DNA of 27,503 bases from an uncultured Bacteroidales bacterium. GTDB taxonomy: Bacteria > Bacteroidota > Bacteroidia > Bacteroidales > UBA932. The notes beneath the pieces were generated by a model. That model was not told where the DNA came from. It worked only from the letters and a program-made list of their open reading frames with translations, and searched no databases. This document shows positions 1 through 4,495 of this stretch, piece by piece. The number at the start of each line of letters is the position of its first letter. Position 1 is the stretch's first letter. Both the position numbers and the translations under genes were made by a program. The stretch is taken from positions 1-27,503 of the forward strand of contig CAJOJC010000008.1 in assembly GCA_905234775.1 (NCBI GenBank), read 5' to 3'.

Positions 1-229
1 CGGGTTCCTCATCGGAACGCCTAAGGATATTGCAAAACTGGGACCAGTGCCGGGATGATGGACTTTTTGTCACCATAGAAGTGCCAAATAGTCCATTTTG
101 TGGACAGATTGTCTTTCCCTGAAAAAAGTTGACTCATAAAAAAGAGTTAACAATGTTCGTTTACCACACAAAAGTGACCAAAAGTGACCGAAAAATCTAT
201 CAATAAATGATGATCAGACGATGCGTCAT

Positions 230-246
230 ATAAGAATATTTCTTAT
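230..246. promoter_or_regulatory. Palindromic operator of the parDE operon
   Basis: A perfect inverted repeat, ATAAGAA (230-236) and TTCTTAT (240-246) around a TAT spacer, overlaps the first bases of the probable -7 box (244-251) and lies just ahead of the antitoxin gene. ParD-type antitoxins normally bind such palindromes through their ribbon-helix-helix domain and repress their own operon. Binding by this ParD is inferred. Confidence 0.55.
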
Positions 247-251
247 CTTTG
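244..251 (+). promoter_or_regulatory. Bacteroidetes-type -7 box for parDE
   Basis: TATCTTTG matches the Bacteroidetes -7 consensus TAnnTTTG and ends 18 nt before the ATG at 270. It also argues against a TTG start at 249, which would fall inside the promoter. No clear -33 TTTG is seen. Confidence 0.5.
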
Positions 252-269
252 TTGAAAATACTGATAGAA

Positions 270-494
270 ATGAAAACAACAACTGTTGCATTAGGGGCTC
301 ATTTTGACGAATTTGTCCAGGCCAGCGTTCTTGGCGGCCGCTACACGAACGCCAGCGAGGTGATTCGTGCCGGGCTAAGGAGGCTGGAAGAAGATGAGCA
401 GAAGATAGCAGCTCTCCGTGCTGCCATAGAGGAAGGTGAAGACTTCGAGTCCCACTTGGAGGAGTTGAGGGCAAAACGGAGGAACAATGGCTAA
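270..494 (+). CDS. parD: ParD-family antitoxin (ribbon-helix-helix)
   Basis: This 74-aa protein has the hallmarks of CopG/ParD antitoxins. A short N-terminal beta strand (TTTVALGAHFDEFV) is followed by helices with the typical GGRYTNASEVIRAGLRRLEE pattern, then a charged C-terminal tail (DFESHLEELRAKRRN) that would wrap around the toxin. The N-terminal part should dimerise and bind the palindrome at 230-246. The ATG at 270 is chosen because an in-frame TTG at 249 lies within the promoter box. The stop codon overlaps the start of the downstream toxin gene by 8 nt, which suggests translational coupling. Family assignment is firm; the cognate partner is inferred from adjacency. Confidence 0.85.
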   Translation: MKTTTVALGAHFDEFVQASVLGGRYTNASEVIRAGLRRLEEDEQKIAALRAAIEEGEDFESHLEELRAKRRNNG

Positions 495-783
495 GATCAG
501 ATTATCCAGAAAGGAAATAGCCGATTTGGATGGCATTTGGGACTATACCGCCCAAACCTGGTCGGAAGAACAAGCGATCATCTATTATCGGCAGATATAT
601 GGCGCTATCCAAGGATTGAATAATCTGCCTGTTTTCCTTGAGAAGAGATATGACGTCATAAAGCCGGGGCTCTTTGGTTTTAAGGTGGGACATCACATTA
701 TCTTTTATAAGAAACACAAAGAGGGCTCAATCCAGGTAGATCGTATTCTCCATGAGAAAATGGATTATCAAAGGCATCTGTAA
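487..783 (+). CDS. parE: ParE/RelE-superfamily toxin
   Basis: This 98-aa basic protein matches the ParE branch of the RelE/ParE fold. It opens with a strand (KIRLSRKEIADLDGIWDYTAQTWSEEQA is the family-like N-terminal helix pair), followed by RQIYGAI, a central LFGFKVGHHIIFYKKH beta hairpin and the closing VDRILHEKMDYQRHL. The R-x-L-H near the C terminus is conserved in ParE toxins. Classical ParE poisons DNA gyrase, but some relatives have other targets, so the target here is not proven. It overlaps parD by 8 nt and is full length with no frameshift, so the module looks intact. No clear terminator follows. Confidence 0.85.
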   Translation: MAKIRLSRKEIADLDGIWDYTAQTWSEEQAIIYYRQIYGAIQGLNNLPVFLEKRYDVIKPGLFGFKVGHHIIFYKKHKEGSIQVDRILHEKMDYQRHL

Positions 784-906
784 TAAATCGGAATTTTTGT
801 GATTATTTCACCGAGATACGTTGTGTTTGCGGAAGGTGTCACCCTAAACACACACACCTTCCTCGAACTAATAGATTACGCGGTCCCGGTCGGCCTTTCG
901 CAGTCA

Positions 907-985
907 TTTCCGTCAAGTAGCTGCCAGCCTACCTGCCTTACATGGCGATCCAGAGGGGGTACCCCTGGCAGCTACTTTGCGGAAA
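907..985. repeat. Stem-loop repeat, copy A
   Basis: Two 21-nt arms, 907-927 and 965-985, are inverted copies matching at 19 of 21 positions (consensus TTTCCGcaAAGTAGCTGCCAG). They flank a 37-nt spacer whose core at 932-960 (CCTGCCTTACA, then GGGGG) recurs in the next copies. No gene is visible here. It belongs to a small local family of structured repeats (see 1034, 1115 and 1198). Confidence 0.7.
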
Positions 986-1033
986 TACTAATCTGGCAGG
1001 GAAACAGGCACTACTCACACCCTCCAACTCTGC

Positions 1034-1098
1034 TCCGCCAAGATGAAGCCAGGCGATGTGCCTTACAGCATATTCTGAGGAGGGGTATGTTGGCTTCA
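1034..1098. repeat. Stem-loop repeat, copy B1
   Basis: TGAAGCCA (1044-1051) and TGGCTTCA (1091-1098) flank a 39-nt spacer carrying the family core TGCCTTACA with ATTCTGAGGAGGGG (1059-1085). The left arm begins TCCGCCAAG at 1034, like the other copies. The same left arm (1034-1051) is also a perfect 18-bp inverted repeat of 1163-1180, so B1 and B2 can fold separately or as one long hairpin. Confidence 0.65.
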
Positions 1099-1114
1099 CA
1101 CGACGAAATGGGCC

Positions 1115-1182
1115 TGTGAAGCCAGGCCGGAGCCACTAGAGGCCATTCTGGGATGGGTGTTTTGGCTTCATCTTGGCGGAAA
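1115..1182. repeat. Stem-loop repeat, copy B2
   Basis: TGAAGCCA (1117-1124) pairs with TGGCTTCA (1163-1170) across a 38-nt spacer containing CCATTCTGGGATGGG, a diverged form of the family core. The right end reads CTTGGCGGAAA, the inverse of the TTTCCGCCAAG family end. The left arm TGTGAAGCCA (1115-1124) is also a perfect inverse of 1091-1100 in copy B1. Confidence 0.65.
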
Positions 1183-1197
1183 TTACCCAAATTTTAA

Positions 1198-1260
1198 TTT
1201 CCGCGAAGTTGCGCCACAAAACCAAAACGAAACCTGCCCTACAGTGCATTCTATCTGGGT
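1198..1260. repeat. Stem-loop repeat, copy C (half element)
   Basis: It starts TTTCCGCGAAG, followed by GCGCCA (1198-1216), then the family core CCTGCCCTACA with GCATTCT and GGGT (1233-1260). The expected inverted right arm is missing. Instead the sequence runs into the duplicated terminator hairpin at 1273. It looks like a truncated member of the repeat family. Confidence 0.5.
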
Positions 1261-1272
1261 CTTATGCGTACC

Positions 1273-1303
1273 AAAATAGCATCGCTTACGGCGATGCTAT
1301 TTT
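1273..1303. terminator. Duplicated tRNA-Leu terminator hairpin
   Basis: A perfect 13-bp stem (AAAATAGCATCGC with GCGATGCTATTTT) closes a 5-nt loop and ends in a T run, so it can terminate in either direction. It is a diverged copy of the hairpin at 2376-2406 that follows the tRNA-Leu gene. One stem pair differs by a compensatory T-A versus A-T swap. The 17 nt at 1300-1316 are identical to 2403-2419, including the last 10 nt of the tRNA gene. Confidence 0.7.
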
Positions 1304-1316
1304 GTGTGCCTCGGGC

Positions 1317-1520
1317 CGGATGCAGCAAAGTGTTCCAAACAAGAGAATAATAAAGGTGTAAAAAGATTTCACTATGCAAAAAAAGATATTATTTACGTTA
1401 TGATGGAATCACTTATTATACCATTTCAAGTGCGAGCGCAAGAACTAATATACGTTTCATTGGTATGATTGTTTTGGCTTTTGTGGTGGAATACGCCGCA
1501 AGGATGATTGTTATACGCAT
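1317..1520. other. Stretch with no recognised feature
   Basis: This AT-rich interval lies between the duplicated hairpin and the promoter of the lipoprotein gene. The open frames here (for example one crossing 1173-1361) match no family I know and begin inside the repeat cluster. I see no RNA gene or mobile element in it. Confidence 0.4.
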
Positions 1521-1528
1521 TACCTTTG
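1521..1528 (+). promoter_or_regulatory. Bacteroidetes-type -7 box
   Basis: TACCTTTG matches TAnnTTTG and ends 17 nt before the ATG at 1546. This supports that ATG over the longer in-frame start at 1465. No convincing -33 element is seen. Confidence 0.5.
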
Positions 1529-1545
1529 TGAAAACACATTCTCTT

Positions 1546-2172
1546 ATGAAAAAAGTCATTCTTGCTATTGCTTCATTTGCACTGCTGTTTGCGTGCACTT
1601 CCAAAGATGATACTCCCGGCGGCGGAGATCAGGAAGGTCAGGAACAGGGTCAGGATTATACCAACACCGACCAGCTGGTTTTCGTGGATATGGGCACGAA
1701 GGTCCTGTGGGCCACGATGAATGTCGGCGCATTGCATTCCACCGAATTTGGCTCGTATCTGGAGTGGAGCCCTCTCACCGCTTCCTATGGAGACGAGTAT
1801 TCCGATTGCCATCTTCCCACCTGGGCCGACTACGAAGAGCTCGTTTCCGTAAAGACGAGCGACGGGAAATACACCGGCGGTCCCTGCCGGGCCTCCTGGG
1901 GCAATGTGAACGGAGTGTACGGCATTACTTATACCAACAAAAAGACGGGGAACGCCATCTTTATGCCTGCGGCGGGACAGTATTCCCAGGGCTTACCTTA
2001 TTTCGTAGGGAAGAGGGTGTATAACTGGACTCTGGACTCCAAGGAAGAATGGGATGGCAAGCGAGCCACCGCGACAGAGTTTCAGTCAGCAACATCGCCA
2101 AGCGACGGAGCGCACGTGGAAATGTACGTCTCAATTGATCGCTGCACCGTGCGACTGGTAAAAGAGAAGTAG
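1546..2172 (+). CDS. FISUMP-like lipoprotein
   Basis: A 208-aa predicted lipoprotein. The signal peptide MKKVILAIASFALLFAC has a lipobox ending at Cys17, followed by a Gly/Asp/Glu/Gln-rich linker. The rest resembles the Fibrobacter succinogenes major paralogous (FISUMP) domain: VDMGTKVLWATMNVGA, then a GSYLEW segment, LPTWADYEEL, and GNAIFMPAAGQYSQG. These domains occur on many exported Bacteroidetes and Fibrobacteres proteins and have no settled biochemical role. The start at 1546 is chosen because the signal peptide begins there and a -7 box sits just upstream; the frame stays open back to 1465. The gene stands alone between repeats and may be cargo of the accessory region. Confidence 0.75.
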   Translation: MKKVILAIASFALLFACTSKDDTPGGGDQEGQEQGQDYTNTDQLVFVDMGTKVLWATMNVGALHSTEFGSYLEWSPLTASYGDEYSDCHLPTWADYEELVSVKTSDGKYTGGPCRASWGNVNGVYGITYTNKKTGNAIFMPAAGQYSQGLPYFVGKRVYNWTLDSKEEWDGKRATATEFQSATSPSDGAHVEMYVSIDRCTVRLVKEK

Positions 2173-2204
2173 AATCGCGCAGAGACGCTGTCTACGTTAC
2201 CCCC

Positions 2205-2236
2205 GCTGACTCCGTCAGCTGCCCCCTCAGGGGGGC
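2205..2236. repeat. Tandem short hairpins after the lipoprotein gene
   Basis: Two adjacent perfect hairpins: GCTGAC-TCC-GTCAGC (2205-2219) and GCCCCC-TCAG-GGGGGC (2221-2236). They lie about 30 nt after the lipoprotein stop. They could act in termination, but no T tract follows. The pattern resembles dispersed GC-rich palindromic repeats seen in many gut genomes. Confidence 0.5.
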
Positions 2237-2331
2237 TGGAGGTCGCCGAAAATAAAGGCTGGTGACCAAAAGTGACCAAATTTGGGGGATAATAAATAGG
2301 ATTCGGAGGCCAAAGGCCGACCCAGGGGAGT

Positions 2332-2353
2332 TTGAGGGGGTACGCCCCCTCAA
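2332..2353. repeat. Perfect hairpin
   Basis: TTGAGGGGG and CCCCCTCAA pair perfectly over 9 bp around a TACG loop. A smaller perfect hairpin, GTGCC-AAA-GGCAC, follows at 2362-2374. Neither has a T tract. The interval 2173-2375 otherwise shows no gene. Confidence 0.5.
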
Positions 2354-2375
2354 TCAATATAGTGCCAAAGGCACC

Positions 2376-2406
2376 AAAAAAGCATCGCCGCAAGCGATGC
2401 TTTTTT
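2376..2406 (-). terminator. Terminator of the tRNA-Leu gene
   Basis: AAAAAAGCATCGC (2376-2388) and GCGATGCTTTTTT (2394-2406) form a perfect 13-bp stem with a 5-nt loop. Read on the minus strand it begins 3 nt after the tRNA 3' end and finishes in a T run, a classic intrinsic terminator. It is symmetrical enough to work on the plus strand too. Confidence 0.8.
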
Positions 2407-2409
2407 GTG

Positions 2410-2709
2410 TGCCTCGGGCGGGAATCGAACCCGCACGGCCTTTTCGGGCCAAGGGATTTTCGTGCCACTATGGCTTTCGCCACCATCTCTGTTTGTGGTC
2501 TGGACTATTCCTTCACCATGGGGCTCTGCCCGTTAGGTGTGCCGTGTCTAGTCTCTGCACCTTCCTCTTCTTAGAGGCTTGGCTCAAGATTGCCTTCGGC
2601 CTTGCCCGTTAAGGTTTCCTTGAATTTACGGCATTCTACATCTCTCTTTTCAGAAAGTGCACTCAAATTGTGTCTAAGTCCCTCGTGTCTACCATTCCAC
2701 CACCAAGGC
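2410..2709 (-). tRNA. tRNA-Leu(UAA), interrupted by a group I intron
   Basis: On the minus strand the gene starts at 2709 with the acceptor GCCTTGG, which pairs with CCGAGGC near the 3' end (one G-U pair); the discriminator is A (2410). A 3-bp D stem (GTG/CAC) is followed by the 5' half of the anticodon stem, AGGGA. The exon breaks after U34, at 2676. The second exon (2460 to 2410) restores the loop C-UU-AA-AA, giving anticodon UAA, then the TCCCT stem half, a long variable arm (GGCC-loop-GGCC) typical of class II leucine tRNAs, and a T arm GCGGG-TTCGATT-CCCGC. Spliced length is 85 nt. CCA is not encoded. A -7-like box (2769-2776) lies upstream and an intrinsic terminator downstream. Confidence 0.93.
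2461..2675 (-). ncRNA. Group I self-splicing intron in the tRNA-Leu anticodon loop
   Basis: This 215-nt intron lies between U34 and A35 and ends in G (2461), as group I introns do. P1: exon ACTT (2679-2676) pairs with GAGT (2664-2661), leaving the conserved U-G at the splice site. P2 is CTTTCT-GAAA-AGAGAG. P3: TGCCGT (2633-2628) with ACGGCA (2545-2540). P4: TCAAG (2623-2619) with CTTGA (2588-2584). P6: CCTCT-AAGA-AGAGG. P7: GACTA (2553-2549) with TAGTC (2507-2503). A P9-type hairpin has a GAAA tetraloop. Conserved strings such as GAGCCAAGCC and GGAAGGTGCAGAGACT match the cyanobacterial/plastid tRNA-Leu intron (subgroup IC3) as I recall it. There is no room for a homing endonuclease. Splicing itself is inferred. 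Confidence 0.93.
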
Positions 2710-2768
2710 TTGGTGTCGGGGGCGGGGCCGTAGCCGAAGCGTGGGCCCGAAGCCGCCGGACGCGACTG

Positions 2769-2776
2769 CAAAAATA
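2769..2776 (-). promoter_or_regulatory. Probable -7 box of the tRNA-Leu gene
   Basis: Read on the minus strand this is TATTTTTG, a match to TAnnTTTG, about 60 nt upstream of the tRNA 5' end at 2709. A leader of roughly 50 nt would be removed by RNase P. The -33 element is not clear. Confidence 0.5.
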
Positions 2777-2823
2777 CGAAAAATTCTTGTTTTCTTCGGA
2801 AAAAGGAATACCCTCCCTTTCTG

Positions 2824-2857
2824 TTTCGTACACCAGAGGCTCATTTCGTGTACGAAA
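2824..2857. repeat. Perfect 10-bp inverted repeat
   Basis: TTTCGTACAC (2824-2833) and GTGTACGAAA (2848-2857) are exact inverse copies around a 14-nt spacer. The site lies upstream of the tRNA promoter (minus orientation) with no gene over it. It could be a hairpin or a binding site for a dimeric regulator; nothing decides between them. Confidence 0.45.
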
Positions 2858-2965
2858 CGGCTCCGAGAAGGGATTTGGTACATGAAAGGCCCTTCTAGTG
2901 AATCAAATCGCAAAAGTCGTCAAAGGATCGCGCGGCGCCGAGCTCGTCGGAGCGGGTCTTCCATA

Positions 2966-3062
2966 CGGGGGATGACGCATCCCCCGAGCCCCCTGCGGCT
3001 CCTTGCTCCCGCACTTTGTCTTCGCCAAAGTGCCCGCACCGCCGGGCACGCTGAGGCGTGCC
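2966..3062. repeat. Three strong hairpins downstream of rodA
   Basis: Three perfect stems follow one another: CGGGGGATG-ACG-CATCCCCCG (2966-2986), GCACTTTG-7 nt-CAAAGTGC (3011-3033), and 7 bp at 3045-3062 with inner GCACGC-TGAG-GCGTGC. They sit 140-240 nt beyond the end of rodA in its direction of transcription and may end that operon, although none has a T tract. The interval 2777-3154 shows no credible gene. Confidence 0.5.
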
Positions 3063-3154
3063 GTCGCTTCGCTCCAGGCCTCGCCCCTTGCGGAACCGGT
3101 CGCTCGTGGGTAACTCGCTCCCTGTCGTGTTTGGGTTTAGTCGGTAGCTACGGC

Positions 3155-3196
3155 AGGACGTTCCTCTGGTCGGGGAGGACGTTCTTTAGGTCGGGT
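3155..3196. repeat. Two-copy 21-nt direct repeat after rodA
   Basis: AGGACGTTCctcTGGTCGGGG (3155-3175) is followed directly by a second copy (3176-3196) that differs at five positions. The pair lies immediately beyond the rodA stop codon, which is at 3203-3205. Confidence 0.55.
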
Positions 3197-3202
3197 ATGC
3201 CC

Positions 3203-4495
3203 CTAGAAATATCGGCGTTCCTGCTTCAGCAGCGCCAGGAAGATGAATAGCATAACGGTAAACGACAACATCGAGGAGCCGCCGTAACTGAGAAACGGCA
3301 GGGGGATGCCGATGACTGGCATCAGGCCTATGGTCATGCCGATGTTGATCATCATGTGCATGAAGAAGCAGCCGGCGAGGCAGTAGCCGTAGATTCGGGC
3401 GAAAGGTTCTCGGCAATATTCGGCGCGCCCCAAAATTCGGGCGATCAGGAAGACGTAGAGCAAAATCACAACTGCGCAGCCGAGGAAGCCGAACTCCTCG
3501 CCAATGGTGCAGAAAATGAAGTCCGTGCTCTGCTCCGGAACGAAGCCATAGGCGGTCTGAGTGCCCTGGAGGAAGCCCTTGCCGGTGAGGCCGCCAGAGC
3601 CGATAGCAATCATCGACTGGTTCACGTTGTACCCTGCGCCCATAGGGTCTTCCTTCATTCCGAGGAGAACCTCGATGCGAGTCTGCTGGTGTGGCTTCAG
3701 CACATATTTGAACACGAGTGAAGTGGAGAGTATCATCAGCGCTCCGACAACGCCCGCCAAAACCATAGTCCATATCAGATCGCGCCGCGCGACGATTCCG
3801 CGGACGCGCTTCCTCACCACCAGGAAATAAACCCCGAGAGCCAGGGCCAGAAGACCGAACGACACCCAGAGAGGGAATCTGATGGACGTCACGAACAGCA
3901 CGACGAACGCGAACAGGAACACCAGCCACCAGCCGGAAAGGCCCTCGCGGTAGAGCATGAAGACGTAACCGATGTAGACCAGAAGAGTTCCGGTCTCGCC
4001 GCCGGCCAGGATCAGCGCCGCGGGCACACCGACCACAACCAGAGCCATAGCCAGGTCGCGCAGTTTCCCAATCCTGAATCCAGGCGCGCGCATGATGTGG
4101 GCCAGCACAAGCGAGGTGGTAATCTTGGACAGTTCGCAAGGCTGGAAACTCACCGGCCCCAGTTGGAACCACGACCTCGAACCGTTAACCACAACTCCGA
4201 ACACCAGCACAAGCCCCAGAAGCATTACGACGAAAATCCATCCGGGCACGGCGAACTCCTCCCAAATGAAGGGTTTCACCCAGAAGAGTATGACGATGCC
4301 GACGACCATAGAGATTCCCATCCAGAGCAACTGCTTTCCGCTGCGTCCGGCCAGGGCAAACATCCCGGACTCCTCCACAGAGTGCGACGAAGAGTACACG
4401 CTCAGCCACCCTATCACGATGAGCGCGAACCAGCACGCGATCAGATACCAGTCGATCGTGTGCACCAGGCTTCTCTGTACTCTTCCTTCCATCAT
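3203..4495 (-). CDS. rodA: RodA, SEDS peptidoglycan glycosyltransferase
   Basis: A 430-aa polytopic membrane protein of the SEDS (RodA/FtsW/SpoVE) family, which polymerises lipid II into glycan strands during cell elongation and partners with PBP2. It starts HTIDWYLIACWFALIVIGW and has about ten membrane segments. The signature NQSMIAIGSGGLTGKGF and PEQSTDFIF (with the conserved catalytic Asp in the latter) lies in the large extracytoplasmic loop. The C terminus is basic (LLKQERRYF). The ATG at 4495 overlaps the mrdA TGA as ATGA; a longer frame reaches 4603 but would run deep into mrdA. It is the last gene of the mreBCD-mrdA-rodA operon. Length is ordinary for Bacteroidetes RodA. Confidence 0.93.
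   Translation of the reverse strand: MMEGRVQRSLVHTIDWYLIACWFALIVIGWLSVYSSSHSVEESGMFALAGRSGKQLLWMGISMVVGIVILFWVKPFIWEEFAVPGWIFVVMLLGLVLVFGVVVNGSRSWFQLGPVSFQPCELSKITTSLVLAHIMRAPGFRIGKLRDLAMALVVVGVPAALILAGGETGTLLVYIGYVFMLYREGLSGWWLVFLFAFVVLFVTSIRFPLWVSFGLLALALGVYFLVVRKRVRGIVARRDLIWTMVLAGVVGALMILSTSLVFKYVLKPHQQTRIEVLLGMKEDPMGAGYNVNQSMIAIGSGGLTGKGFLQGTQTAYGFVPEQSTDFIFCTIGEEFGFLGCAVVILLYVFLIARILGRAEYCREPFARIYGYCLAGCFFMHMMINIGMTIGLMPVIGIPLPFLSYGGSSMLSFTVMLFIFLALLKQERRYF

Noticed and set aside
1..58. An open frame reading GFLIGTPKDIAKLGPVPG and then stop could be the end of a gene entering from the left.
   Set aside because: Only 18 residues, no recognisable family; too short to support as a CDS.
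129..150. Imperfect hairpin TTGACTC/GAGTTAA before parD, possible terminator of an upstream gene.
   Set aside because: No T tract follows and no upstream gene is established; pairing includes a G-T and could be chance.
799..1119. 106-aa open frame on the plus strand.
   Set aside because: It runs straight through the stem-loop repeats, has no known domain and no promoter; best explained as open by chance.
907..1260. CRISPR array or integron attC array.
   Set aside because: Units differ in length and arm sequence, there is no constant repeat with unique spacers, and no cas or integrase gene is in the window. attC-like R and L core sites are not visible.
2262..2612. Plus-strand open frames across the tRNA-Leu region.
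   Set aside because: They overlap a well-supported tRNA, terminator and intron on the other strand and show no domain.
2701..2715. Inverted repeat CACCAAG/CTTGGTG at the tRNA 5' end.
   Set aside because: Half of it is required acceptor and flanking tRNA sequence, so it is probably incidental.
2741..3250. 169-aa open frame on the plus strand.
   Set aside because: Low-complexity Arg/Ser/Pro-rich translation over hairpins, ending inside rodA; no domain, no promoter.
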